DNA of 64,000 bases, taken from positions 832,256-896,255 of the forward strand of contig NW_019091400.1 in NCBI RefSeq assembly GCF_001949145.1. Direction: 5' to 3'. The translations under genes were made by a program, and so were the position numbers. Of this stretch, positions 37,301-52,300 are shown piece by piece; position 1 is the stretch's first letter, and each line of letters opens with the position of its first letter. Source of the DNA: Acanthaster planci. Taxonomy: Eukaryota; Echinodermata; Asteroidea; Valvatida; Acanthasteridae. Below the pieces are notes generated by a model. The model was not told the origin of the DNA and did no database searches. It worked only from the letters and a program-made list of their open reading frames with translations.

Positions 37301-40300
37301 ACTTCCTCAGGTACCCATACATGTAGCTATTCTGAAGTAGAACATCTCAAACAATATTATCTAAACATGAAAATTGTACCCAAACCAAACTGTGCCGTCC
37401 TTTTGTGTCTTTCATGCGGGTACATGTACATGTTCATGTGCTGGTATACACATGTACAATGTACATTACTGGTGATCGAAAGGGATAAAGGCTCCAAATC
37501 ATGGAGAAGGGTTGCTTCATTCGCATGCACGTGCAGTCATTGGGATAGATCCATCGAGTCCTTGTGGTATGATGCACATTTCAATTCCTGACACATTCAT
37601 GTGCTCTTCCTTCACTTACCACCGACTGGGACCTTATGCACATGCAACAGCCCAAGGAATATGATTGACCCATGCGTGGACAGATTCTGACGCCAAGTGT
37701 ACCGGTGAAAATTTGCAGATCTTGTCCTCCTTAACAAGAACCACACGTATTTCTCATACCGCGCACCAAATTCACTGGTAGACAACATTTTGTGCACAAC
37801 GTATATGACAAAATTGAATGCGTAAAAGTTGAAATGCTTTCCAAGGTTGGTAAACAATGGTATACTCTGCACCTGTTGCAGTATCAACTGGAGATGGATT
37901 CAATGAAAATCATTGGAAATGTATCCCCTGATTGCTGTATAACCAATACATGGTACTCGTTCAGTTCACGTCATTCCTGAAATTTGATGTCACAGTACAA
38001 CATTTCTACATGTATATGGTAATAATCTAATGGGCAAAAGCAAACAATATGATGGGAGTTGGCATGGTTGGGGGTGCCGTGGGCTGGAGGAGGGAAGGTT
38101 TACACTGTACATGTTGTTTCTGCCTAAACCGTCAGATGCAAAGAGACATCATTAAATCTTTGGCATACATCGGGAAACACAGACAGGAATGGACAAAAAG
38201 TTTGACACAACTGGATGAGAGAGACACTGTAAAGCATTTTTATTAGACCAGTACTGCATATATCGTACATGCACATGTGCATTGCAACTGACTATAAAAT
38301 CTGAAAAATGTACATTCCAAAATGGAATCACTAAAAGTACCGGTAATCTTTTGCGCTGCTAGTAAAATGATGGACTAAAATCAGGTACAGTAGTATCAGT
38401 GGGTCAATGCTAACTGGAGAAATGTGTAAATACATGCACATGTACATATGCACAAATGTTGTTAAAAACCTCTACGGTGCAAAACTGATTTTCAAAGTAT
38501 TAGAAAGCAAACAGTTTTGTTCAAAAGCTTGGATTCTGTGTGAATTTACTGGTACATGAATACTGCATTCCGTTGCTCAGTAAATGTACATGTAAATGTA
38601 GTATTTAAAGGAACAAATGACAGAACACAAGTGCACTTACCAGTACAGTCTCCCACCATATGTAATTTATCACTGGGAGATATCTTTTTTTTAACTGACG
38701 CAGCACAGCTTACCAGTCTTTTTTGTTAGATTTTAATTCAAAGTGGTCATAGAAACCAAGGGATTTAAGAATTGGATTTTGGTCCATCAGCTCCACGTCC
38801 AGAGAGACAATGTTCTACAGACTCGAGGCACTTTCAACAGGTACATGTACAATGTACAGTGTACATGAACAGCGTACATGAACATGTGGTGCACTGTGTC
38901 TATCTTTACGCATGCTGAAATGTTTGGGTCACCCATCACACACTATTTTCCAATATAATCCGGTTTTCAGGGAGAAATTGTTGGGGGCTCAGAAGTCGCT
39001 TGCCAGACTTCCATCCACACAAATGTTTTCTCTTACACGAATATGCACTGAGAAAATTTCAGACCTTTAGATTAAATCCATGTTTGCACTTCAGGTGAAC
39101 TGTATCACCAAGTTTGGCACACATTCATTCAGACGACAGTTATCTGTAATACTTCAGCGCATACATGTACAGGTACATGTACATGGACCCTTCAGCTCCA
39201 GTGTGTAAAAGATGCAACCCGCTGAGTTCATCAACTGAATCACTTGCACTAAATGAACAGTACATACATGTACGTACGTGTATAATTTAAAAGAACAGTG
39301 CCATGAAACGACTTGGAAATGATGAGAGTGCGATTGCACAGAATGGACTTTGTACACATAGCAGTAGGGTACATTTCATCCAGAGTTGCCCACTCAATGC
39401 GTGTGAGCATCTGCTAAGGATACAAGTACATCTGCACTGCCCATGGAATTATCGCAATTGGGGCTGGCTACATTCGCTAACTGGTTCACATTCATGTGGT
39501 AAGGAGCACGTTGTATGTGCACCACCAAATTTTGTCAGAATGTGCACAAATATGTCGTCCCTGCAGAAATCTTCATTCAAGAGTTAGCACAAGTCTACCT
39601 GTACTGTACCTCTGAGGGCAAGCTTGTTTGTCACCAGGGAGACGCATTTTTTCCTACAAAAAAATCTGTTCACAGACTTTGGAGGTACATGTCCATGTAC
39701 ATGTGCATGTACATGTATGCACATGTGCATAGAACAGACTCAGCCACACACACACACACATTGATAAAAATTGCCCTAAAATTGCAAGAAAATCAGCCTC
39801 CATACTGTACGTGTACATGCACGGTACATACATGTACAGATGGAAAACCCATCACCAAAACGTGTACTGTAATGTACATACCTCAGCCAATCAGTGAAAC
39901 CTTACATACACTGTACATGTGCGGTAAGTCCACAGCAGACGAGCTGCTCCTCGTTTCATTCACATATGAACAATAAATGACATTTCCTCAGCTGCTACAT
40001 GTACCCTAGCAACCCCCCCTCTGCTTTCCATTTCCTGGATCCTTCACATGTCTGAGATAGTCTCATTACCACCGGACGTCATCATCTAATGAATTTCTTC
40101 TCTTACCTGTAAATTCCACACAACTAAATTACACCTGTGAGTACCGGTAATTAAAGTACATCTAACCTGGAACTGAAATATTTCCCAAGAAAAACATGAA
40201 CCTGTCCATGTTTCTGATAAAGGTACATGTATATTATGCAACAAAAAGACCAACGCACAGAGTGCATGTACATAGCCTATACATGTACCAGTACATACAA

Positions 40301-43300
40301 GTACACTGTACATGTACATGTATTCAAAACAATTCTAAGCAGAAATATTTGGCGACACGTACATGTAGTTTCTAGGATGGACCTCTGGAAACAGTCCTGT
40401 GGTTTCTCACGTGCAAACTATTTATTCCTGTTCTTGATAGAACAGGGCAACATCTATGCAAATCATCCAGTTATTGATACTGTCATGTACGATTTGCTTT
40501 GCGTTAGTTGCTCTGTGCAAGGACTCAGTCTACGTCAGTCTCATTCCATAAAAATTTATGATCACATTGAGTACAGAAAAGAATGCAGCTACCAGTAACT
40601 TAACCTCTACTCCAGTTGCATAGGCTGCATACGAATCTCTTGTCTTGCGCTAGGTCTAGGTCTTCATGCTATTAGAAATGCGTGGAGACGCGTAGACAAA
40701 AGACCTACATGTAGCCGTAGCTCTGGAAGCCCGTTTCGGACACGGCCATACATTGTTGAATGAATTCATTACAGAGAAAGTACTGTACATGTACATGAGT
40801 CTGGCTGCATTCAATGAATCAAATTGCTCTTCACTGGAAAAAAAGAAAAAAAAAAGATCCAACTTTCACCACAACAGAATCAACTTCAAAAACAAACTTG
40901 TAAATGAACTTAGACAATGAAGTCCAATCATTAACTTCCTCTGGGGAAATTAATGTTGGCATGTTTGGAAATGTACGTGTAGTTTTATGCGGTTTGTTTC
41001 GGACAATTTTATTGACATCCATGCATTCCACCTGCTGCAAATCAGAATTCTTGAAAAACATGTACCGTATCCCTACAAGCACCTACTGCATCCATCCACT
41101 CCAATTCACATGTACATGTACATCCTGTTCTATGCCCAAACTTGCCAACTCCTCTCATAACCATCAAAATCCTCCAGGTGGTTTTGAAGGATTTTGCATG
41201 GCCGCGGAAAGTACCGGTACAGCCCAGTCACTAACACTGTACACCGAGTGCAACTGGGATGGAATTTCGGGTGGGGGAGACATCAAGATGCACATGCTTC
41301 TCAAGGAAAGGAGCGAAAGCAGGTCTGCTGTACATGTACAGTACCACATGTAGTACATGTGTGGGTTGTGTTGATTTCATGATTTCCAATGGGGGGGTGC
41401 ATCCAGGGGGTACTGCCTTCTGCCAAGGGAGAGAGGGGCTGGAATAACATCTACATGATCTACCGTACACGTACCTCTGCATGCACACATGGTGCAAGTT
41501 CACTTTTTCACCGTTACAAAAAAGATCAGAACTCACCACTGCCTGTTTGTACCAACTATCAATATTGCCTAGTCTCCTCCTCAAGCTGTTCATGCTGCTC
41601 GTAAACTATGGGGCCCACACCATCCAGCACAATATAAAAGCAGACGTACATGTACAACACCTTGAAGAGAGACGGGGGGGGATCACAGAGGAATGTGTAA
41701 CCACTTGTCTGCAATTTTTTTAGGTATCTTGTCAAGTCTGAATGCTCAAGTGGACCCATATGAACATGTATTATGCAGTAGGCCTACAGGAAGCTGGACT
41801 GGTCTTCGGCACATGGAAACCAATACTCAAATTCTGAAATCCTAACAAAATATTATTTACAAAGTGTAGGACCGTACAGACAGGTCCTTTTAGTGAGTTA
41901 TTAGACCATAAACTACATGCATTTCACTGACATACAATACAGGTATTTGGAACAGCCTGTACATGTATTTTCCACTGCTATGATAAAATACTTTCTGGGG
42001 ATTGATGAATTACATTGACACAGAAGATTTATGGGGGGTTTCTTTTCACAAAAGGCTCTTTCAAGAATCAGTGGAAAAGTCGTCGCATTCTGTGCACAAG
42101 CCCCTAACAATAAAGGTGAGCCAAAAAAAGGTCAAAGCACACCCAACATTATTCACTGGAAAGGCAAGATGCCATGGGCAATAACATCCATAACATGCAT
42201 TCAGGGATGATGTCACGAGTTAAAGCCTCCGGCACAATTTTGGCCCGGAATAAAAGGCCGATAGGGTACCGACGCAGGTATTTTTGTGCAGATGGAACAC
42301 GTACCGGTAGTTGACAATTCTGCCAATTTACTGGTACCAATAACAAAATAACACTAATAATAATAACAATAGTCAGTTCTTAGACAGCGCATATTACGGA
42401 ATGTCTCAGTTATTATCATTATTCCTGCACATTTGGAAACTGGGAACCTGACGACATTTCTAAATGCCCTCAACCGGCCCAAGGGTGAGCTCTTACAAAA
42501 GCTTCTGACACTCAATTTTTATGAGGAGTCCAATGTTGCCAGAGATAATATGGATTTGCCCACATGTATGCTCACAAAATGTTTGAAAAAAAGTTTTCTA
42601 AAACACAAACAGTAACCTTATGCCTCCATGCTTTGGTCCTGTGGTTAGTTTTTGAAATGCTAGAAAAAATATTTAAAAACCCTTCTGTTCTTCAACAAAC
42701 AAACATATCTATCTTTTTATAACGGGTGATTTTTTGGCAAATAAACCAATTAAAACCATCATTTTGATCAAGGTATGTGTCATTAACAGCCCCTACCGAA
42801 CTTGCTCGATCTGACTGATCTACGTGTAGATCACACTCTCGCGGCAGGGCCTCGCACAATTTACTCTCCTTGCTGGAAGAATGCCTTCTCCTCAGTAGTT
42901 TCTGGGTCAAGCTGGCCTTCCTCTTCCGTGACACCTCCCTGGGCTGTGGCTCTTCTGTCTTGTTCACCATGTTCCCCTGGTTCGTCTTTGGCGTTTGATG
43001 TTGCCTCCATGCAGGATACATTGCCAAGTTTACATGTACATGTAAGTACCCAATCAGGATCCTCTCCAAGAGCAAGGCCAAAACGCCCTAGGGCTGGTAC
43101 TACAGCCAGTTTTAAGCTTACAGTTTTTTTCAAAAAGGTCCACGTTTTAAGACGTACATGAGACCAGTGCCTAACTCCATATGCACCAAAAAACTGGGGC
43201 ACTTTGCTGCGTCCATTTTAGGGTTGAAAGCAGTGCACAAGCTGTATGTTTTCGGAGCATTTGATGGAATGAAAGATCAGTCGTTTTACAAATTGCCACC

Positions 43301-46300
43301 TCTTGGTAACAGGTTGCCAGTGGATCCACAGGCCATGTGCAAGTACTGTACATGTACCAGTGTGGGGAAGTCTTGAAAAAGTTTCTCATGTGGCAGGTCT
43401 ACCATCACTGCGAACTTCGTCAGTTTGAGCTTCCCATCCAATGAATGAACAACGTCCACAATGACTGAGCAAAAGCTGGAGTCAACAAGTTCTCAGCCAG
43501 ACACCTGGTAATACCAGAGGAGATCAAACCTGGCCAAGGTGCCAAAATCTCCATACTCTGGCAACATCAATTGATCTGGAAGCCAAATTCCATTCATCAA
43601 AACTACGGCTCCCAGCACACAATCTTACACAAAGTGTGCCTGTCTACCACCACCTCAGAAGTTGATGATCTCATAAACGCACGACCGCTACAAGAGATAA
43701 CTCTTCTACTGTGGGGGGGGAGATTAGAGGCAGTGACTGGAACCTAAACATACATGTAATGCTAGCAAAAGCCAATTGATTGTTCTCCATCAGCTTATCA
43801 ATTTTCAAACAAGCTGAGCACATCTGACAAATTGAATATGCCCAAAATACAGTACCTGGGTACATCCACTTGTGCTAAACTGGTGCCTACCTTTGTTCTG
43901 CACTTGGACTTGTGAACTCATTCAGACAGCACAAGCGGTACTCGACCTAAGTGCCAGTTTCTGCCGAGCCCAACTTCCCTTAATCATGCGTACCACTGAG
44001 AAACCCTGTACAGAGAATTCTCATATGAATTGTTCCACAGAGCTTCTGAGGTATTAAGAATACATGTACATGTACATTACTCGTACATGGACAGAAAATG
44101 GTATCATAGCACTAGCCTCTACTGTGCAGTAATATCAAAAGCCCAACCAAAAAGATTTGGTTGGAGCCCTCCAATACTTGTTTGTACAACTGTTTCTCTG
44201 TTTAAAGAAACAGTTGTACATGTAACTCATTATGCATGTACATACATGTACATGCATGTATATGCATCTACTCATAAATCTTGATTCGGTAAATACAATA
44301 TCAACCACTCAAAACAGAGCCCTGGTCACAAAGCACTGACACTAACATTAGACGAGACACACCATTTTGGCTCTGACCATGCAGTCATGTAGCTGTCAGC
44401 ATGTATGTACATGTAGGTACTGGCTCTGTATACCTACAGTATCCTACACCTGTGGGAAAAGCCAATGATTTGGACCAAATGACCACAGTCTTCAGGCTTA
44501 GAACAGATGAAAGGGCAACAGAAAGGTGTCTGTCTCAATCCTTTGAAAGGACGGAAACTGCTAACCTGTGCGTACCAGAACTTGCAGAATACACGACAAG
44601 AAGTGACTGAACATTAGTGTTTTTATCGCTAAACACTTGGGACATGCACAGAAGTTCACCCTTGTATCACAACTACTCTCCTCCGTCTGCTTGTGCATCA
44701 GAGTTCCATATACATGTACAGGTACTGCTATTTGTATGATTAATAAGATAGCACTGACAAACTGTGGAGTGAACAAGTGGAACCTAAAACAAGAACCCTG
44801 CTGTAATAGCAAGCAAGAAAAGAAATGACAGGTGTTTCTGTTTACTGCTTACCAGTAACTAAAATCTTCCACAGCTGGATTCATCTTGAGTTACATGTAG
44901 GCTGAAGCCAGGAGTCACATGCACACATATCCATTGGAAGCGGCCGAAGCTGCTAGCCAATAGCGGCACATGTGATTCCCCACCATACGGTAGCTACATA
45001 CGTGTCACATGAGGTTGGGCCGGTCGTTTTATTTTCTTTTGGGGGGAGGGGGTGATTTTTGTTACTTTGTTCTTTTATTGATCAAGGTGTGGTCTACCGG
45101 TATGTGAGTAGTCAAACCACCTACATGTACCGGTACAAAAAAATTAAATTTGCACCTTCACATGTACCAGCAAAGTACATGTACACATGGGTCTGATGTT
45201 GTAGCAGCATATACATGCATGCACACTGTAGCACAACTTTTATACATGTAAGTGGAATGAATACACTGTACATACACTATATATAACATGTACATGTATG
45301 CTAGTGACTAGCACATTGAATTGAAGTCATAAAAAGCATTATTATGCAAGCGCAAGATTTTATTACCTTAACTGGATAATATTTATTATCAAGGGACCAT
45401 GCATAAGTGTACATACATGTATATGTATGTACTGGTACATGTACATGGGGCATGCTTTTGGAGGTATACATGTACATGTGTTAATTTATACTAAATTAAA
45501 ACTGCTGCACCAACATGCCTTCCTCTGATATCCTCAAGCAGTCTTGAGCAAGAAGCAGTGCATGGACATGTAGATTACATGTATTGGTACATGTACATGC
45601 CGCTATGTGTATCACCCTTCTCAATATTGTATCATTAGCACTCAAGGTCAGCCAGTGATAAAACAAAGAAATGATGAGCTATTACACAGGTATTTATCAA
45701 TATCTACACTGAGGCCATATGGCTATGGGGAATACCAGCACGCCCCCTTGAACATGTTGCAAGATACACGTACCAGTAGCAGCACACGTGCCACTGCTTT
45801 TAAGCAAATACATTCCTGAAATCATAAAGTAACCACTGACCTTTATCATTTCAGCAAACTCTGAAGTTTTGTTGAATACAAAAGAGTCATTTAGTATTTT
45901 TATACGGGCAGCCTTTACCACTGATTTCATGGCATGTTATTCTTGCCGGAAGCTATCAGTACCTGATCCCTCCCAAATCTTCCTTCTCGAGACACTGTGC
46001 ACAGGAGGACCAACTCTATGGCTGAGTTTGAGCGGCTTGTTCCCGTTTGTTCACGAACAGCTCCATTTGTTGTTCGTGGGTCGGCCGCTCGAACGCTGGG
46101 AACAAACAACCGGTTATCACAAGCAACATAGCGGCGTCCACGTACGTTATTCGAGAGTTAAGGTTTGGATGGGCTGAATTCTTTTCCATATATGAACAGG
46201 AACATTCATTTCTGTGTTACAGAAAATAATTAATGTTAATTTTGCAAAACTTCCCATTGTCTACATGATCTATGGCTTTGGAAGCCATCTCTCTACTTTT

Positions 46301-49300
46301 TGCAGCTGTTCATAAATCAAAATCTCACGAGTTTTTCCGTGTGTTCCTGTAAAACCCTGACCAGGAAGTGGTGTGTGATCCTGTTCCGAGAACAGTGTTC
46401 TTGAGTCGTGTTCCCGCCGTTCGAGCGCAAGAACAAGAAACCCGTGTCAAGAACAGGCCGCCCAAACTCGACCTACCAGTACTTGTACGGGTTCATGTAC
46501 ATGTACATGTATGGAACTGGGTCCTCCATTCCTCGATCCTTCAAAATCCTCCAATTCCCCCCAAGTGAAGTTTGAAATTTCAGTGAGAATTAGGTTTAAA
46601 CGTTCAAACATTATGAGCAAACCAAATAAATACTGCCATCTAGCCCACTTACATAGTAATGGTTGCACTTTTGAAACTTTGGCATGCAGCGAAAGAATAA
46701 TTGAGTCCCCTAATGTGGCACACTCAAACTGTTTGCCAGACATCTTTGTTGAAAAACCTGAAATTCATTCAATTAAATACTGCTGCTTTAACCTTCGCGA
46801 CGCACGGTGTTCAACCTTGGTGAACAATTTCAGTGTCATAAAATTGAGTCCAAAAATTAAAAAAAAATTGGCTTCCAGAAACTGGGCACAAATTCAGCGT
46901 GTTCCCTAATGTGCCGCTCTTGAACAAATCTTGAAGAAGCCCACGTTAACATTAAATCGGTTCTTCGAAGTTAATAAAATCTAGTAAATCATTATTATAT
47001 CCACTCACACACCCAACTACATGGACAAGTTTGGAACAAATATTTACAAAATTTTGGGCATGTTTCAAAAGAGTTCATTTTGCACTTTGGAAAAATAATA
47101 AAATAACTTTAAAAGCACGTTGAGCAATGGTGCCATGTACATGTACTGTGGTTATTATTACTCTGAAAAGAGAGAGAGAAAATAAATTCTCTTACCCTGG
47201 CAGGTTGTGAATGCTTGAGAATTGTTTCCTCCAGTGCTGTGACCCATTGCACCCTCTCGTCTGCATGTTGAGCTGAATGGAAACGTGCAAACAATAATGG
47301 AGTCACACAAACTATCAATTTGTGTCTATGCCTTAAACTATTACTTGCTGCACCCTCTAGAATATTCCAGAATTGGTTGGCACTAGGATGCTACTCTGCA
47401 TGAACATGTGCACCTGTAAGTCAATAGCTTGTTACGGATGAAGGGGCAGACTACAGGGAGAAATATGGCTATGGCCGTCAATGTATAAATAACCCCTGAA
47501 GGTGTACAAGAGGGACACCAGTCCATGGGTACCTTGAAAATGGAAGGTCTTCTGGTCACAGGTGATGGTGAAGGTGGAATCATCCTGGTCATCAATACCT
47601 ATCAGTGCCCCCTGCAGGAAACAAGAACGCAGTTGTTATTAATCAAGAGCAATCTACAAAACAAGACTTACACATTAATTACCGGTACCTCAGTGTTGAT
47701 AATTAATGCTAATGATCTCCATTTCAAAGATGTGATCTACACGTTCAATGACGTGTATGCCAAGTCATCGGTAAGTCAAGCCAAGGAACTAAGGCAAGGG
47801 ATTTATTTGCTACAGTTCATTTGAGGAGCTTGCGACTTGACAGGACGAAAGACTTGTGAATTGGCTTGTGCTTGACTAGTGATGTCTTGACTTAGTTACG
47901 GCACAGGTACACGTAATACATGTGGCCCTATACTGTGGCTCATAGACTGATACGGAGGTACATGAAGTCCAGTAAATATGAGCCACATTATAGGGCTCAT
48001 GTATTCATAAGGTGGAGACGGACATGGATGGGTGTTTTTCTCCACGTTCATCGACACACCTGCAACCAGGAGATGGTTTACTTTACCACATGTATAACAT
48101 CTACACACATGTAAGACATTTCCGCTTTGTTTTACATGTACATGCAGTTCAACAGTACATGTACCGGTACATATGTACATGTACTATGTAGATGCATGAA
48201 TGTCTAGAACATTCCTCCACTCAAATGGCTGCAACACTATTTTGTTTGGGCACCAACCTACCTCTTGCTCCTCCTCCATCCCATCTGGAATAACTACATA
48301 ATCCATGTAAAGCTGCTCTCCAGAATCCTCGGCCATTAACTTCCTGTTCCCTAGGACGTTCCTATACACCATGCTAAGCAGTGTCAAGGCTAACTTTGTC
48401 TCTTGGCTATTTGGCTACACCCTGTGCCATGGACTACTGGTTTGCTTCTAAACCCTCCATGCTTTAGGAAGACAAATCCATTCATCAGACTCTACACCGT
48501 GGAGCTCAATGCAGACCTAACAATAGGCACATACATGTAGTAGCCAGCTGCAGAAAGCTAGTGCCTCGTGTACAGTACCGATACAATAGCTGCAGATTGA
48601 CATTTCACTTAATGACATTGTGATACACCTGCTGTCCTGGTGTACATGATGCACAGTTAGTCAGACAACATGCACAGTGTACATGTATCAGCCCCATGCA
48701 TAATACATGTAGACGCCTACATGTCCATTGGTTCGCTGCAAAGGGATAAGATATCAAAGGCAGGTAATAATGACTTCTACACGTACATACCGTTACATGT
48801 ATGCGTGCAGTGGCTGTGAATGCCACAGAAGTGCTGGTAGGCAAAAGACATGTAAATGTACATGTATATACCGGTGCGTGTATTATTCTGACAGTCATTA
48901 TTAGAAGTGCTCTTATTTCAGGAATGAACGTGTAATCTACATGTACATGGACTGTGTCAACAGCGTGTACAGTGTGCGTGTATGCTCAGCTGAATTTTGT
49001 TTTCTGTTTTTTCCTAGTCACCACTGTGCACATGTACTGTATGTACATGTACATGTACCAGCATAAAACAAAAGGCAAATTTTCAACTCGGCCATGAGCC
49101 TTCATCTACTTGTATTTACAAGTGTCCAGCACCTACCCCAGCTGGGCATGCAATATACTGTACTGTGAATTCACATACACATGTCCATGTATGAGCACAG
49201 CTTGCATTTTTGTGGCCAGCAAACTACTAGTAAATAAGAGTACATGTAGAGTGTTTAGTTCCTCGAGCAGAGATAACAAAGCCTAGGGGATGTGCTTAAA

Positions 49301-52300
49301 GCCCAGAGAGGGAACAAAGGGGAGGCATGATCTCCATTTGAAGCAAGATATGGGATGGAGAGAACCCCCCCCTGCCTTTGTGTTGGTCATTGTTTGATCG
49401 GAATCTCAGGAATTCTTTACAGACTTCTGGGGGGGGATGTGTTAGTTAACAATAGTCTAGAGTGTGTATAGGGATTGGACAGGTAAGGGGGGTACCCCTC
49501 TGTTGCATATCTTGCCTGGTATAATGATCTCAGCCACAGGAGGACAAAAGGGAAGGATCCTAAGAAGGTCTAAGCCAAAGAGGGTTTAACTGCACTGATG
49601 GGATTCTCCACAAGGGAACAAGTCCAGATACATGTAGAGTAAATGTGTCAAAAGATTTGGAGTGTAACGAAGGTAGTGATCTGAAACAGGTGAAGGGGGG
49701 GCGTGGGATAAGGGCTGACAGTAGCGCTGATAGTAAAACTCTTCCAAATTATCTTCACAATTTGTGTAGACAATATTTAATACTAAATTGACAGGTTTAG
49801 CCAAAACTTCTGTTACTGACAGATAGCAGAATAAATTACTTTAAAACTTCTGTTACTGAAAGATAGCAGAATAAATTACTTGATGGAAGTAATTAAAATC
49901 ACTATTATCCTTCTGTTTCTAAAAAAATCAGCATGGTTTCAACAGCTAATGAATTTTGAGGGGTTTTTTGGCAACCCAATTTACCATGTACTGCAATTTA
50001 CCACTAACATTCAAAAGGAAACCAAAAAGAGATTCCCCAACCGAACATTTTGTTCAAAAAAGGTTAAAACCATTGCACATACCAGGGATACCACTACAAG
50101 CATTCAATCTTGACCAAGTTGTCCTTTTTCTACTTACTGAATACAGGGAAAGATCTAGCATAAAGTGGTCTTGAAAAACATACCAGAAATGCAGAACCAC
50201 ATTTAGTGCCTACTTCCAGGCACAAGGAAAAGGGTACGGAAACTAAGCATTTTCAGGAATTAAGCCAACTTTGACACTTTACAACATTGTTTGCAATTTG
50301 AGACTATGAGAAGGCCACCAAACAATCAGCTCTAACAGAGCAAGGAACAAGTAAATACACTGTATATTTCTAATATTAAAAAAAACAATAAACTGTTTTT
50401 CATCGATAATTACCCTCAGTCTCACACAGCCTCTTCTTGATCCTCTCATCATCTTCTCCTTTGACTGGGAGGAAAAACAAACAAAACAACACACAGAATT
50501 ACAAATTGGGAGTTTTCAGCCAGTTTCACGTACAGTGTACAGGGTGTAGTCTGCAAGGGTTGAAACACTAGAGAATGCTGAGAATCAGGATTGTTTTGAA
50601 CGGCTCAACTTGAATCCCATTCAAGTCCAGTCATTCAATATTCTAGGGGCCTATTCATCAAACAGCTGAATTGAGCTTCAATTTGGTTTAAAAAAAGACA
50701 AAAGTGCTCTGATTCTTAATTCACATGAAAGGATAGGTAGGGAAACAGGAAGCAAAACTTTTTTTGCCAGAGCAGTATTTTTTCTTGGCAGCTGTATGAA
50801 ATTCAGTCCTTTTTGGGGGTGGGGTACATGTATTTTTCTCATTCGCTTTAATTCAGCATGTGAACTACATGTACATGTATGTATGTCATCACAGCAACAC
50901 AATCCAAATGTATAGTTACTGGCACCTCGGCTGTTCAAGAATAATAGATAACGATACATTACTACACGTTTTCTTCTAAAGTTGCGAGTAAATTCAGCAG
51001 CCAATCATGAGACCTTTTTCTGTTGACTAAAAAACTTTCAATAAAAATGTTGGATTGTACATGTAATTACATCTCTAACTTGCTTTTCCAACAGCCACAA
51101 AACTCTCTTTTTAGACTCCATGTCATAAGGAAGTGAACACGGTGAAGGAGAAAACAGCTTGGAAACCAAATAAGAGTGCACATTTGTTGGAAGGACTGAC
51201 CCAAAATACAAGTGACCATTTTCAAATGTTACAGTATAGCATGAAGGGAATATAACAAATCCATCAGCGACTGGGTAGAAGACTAGTAGTATACTCGGTT
51301 TCTATACTATCGCGGTACTATATTATCGTGGTATCAAAAATTTTGAGTTTTGCATTGCCAGTGAGTTCCTAATTAAATTATGGCCTAAATTTGAACATTT
51401 TCCTTCACTGTGTCAGTCATTACTTACCGTCTATCTCTTTAAAACTTATACTTAACGTCACCCTACCCTTGGATATCTGTTGCTGGGTTCCCACATGTCA
51501 CTTCCGAAATAGTCAAAGGTGTCCAAGACAGATTTTAACGGTAAAAGTGTCCCCTTTTTTTTGGAGTCAAAATAGGGGCTTCTGTGCTCCCCTCCGGGAC
51601 AATAAATAGTGAATAATTACGTCGGCATTAATGTCTCAATTTGTTTTGGCTTTTCTTATACAACTAAAGAATTTTGCAAGGGATATTTAGAATTTCTAAC
51701 ATTAACTTTGAATGACATACATGTAGTTCATGTAGCGCATGGCTAATGACTTGAATGAGACGGTTATAACTTTCGGGGAATTAGAACTCAGAAAGCAGAC
51801 ATTTTTAACAAGTGTTTCAGACATCTTTAAAAGAATGAGTCAACCAAGAAAATGAAATTTGCGATACCAGCATGTTTATTATTCCTTCCGCAGACACCAA
51901 TTTACGTAATAACAATTAAGTTGCTGCTGCATCTAAGATTGGGGTAAAAAAGTTTTGGTGGATACGGACAAAGATTGCAGCCTGTCCACAACTCCCTACA
52001 GGCAGTCTCAACAGAAAGTGTTCATGGTGCAACAGCGCGCTCATGTGCGCTGTTACCCAATGGCTGTTGCTTTTCGTTCCTGGCATTCCAGCATAAATAA
52101 TGAGGAGCCCTGTGATTGGTCACTGTGACCTCCAGCAAGCCGCAACCAACTGCCATTTCAACCAGTGCCGCTAAAAATTACATACACACCCACAGAAAGC
52201 AGCTGCAGCCAATTTCCATGTCTTGTGTGTCGATCGCAGCCATAGTCACCTATTTGGTCACGGCTTGTCTTCGTAAGTACACATGTGAACGTGTGCACTT

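Noticed and set aside
39740-39765. CRISPR-like or long microsatellite array at the CA run
   Set aside because: It is only a short (CA)n run. There are no CRISPR arrays or other prokaryotic features in this eukaryotic window.
42692-43202. Frames of 129, 119 and 113 codons in the large OSBPL9 intron
   Set aside because: Three mutually overlapping frames on two strands, none with a recognisable motif and none needed by the ORP9 exon phases.
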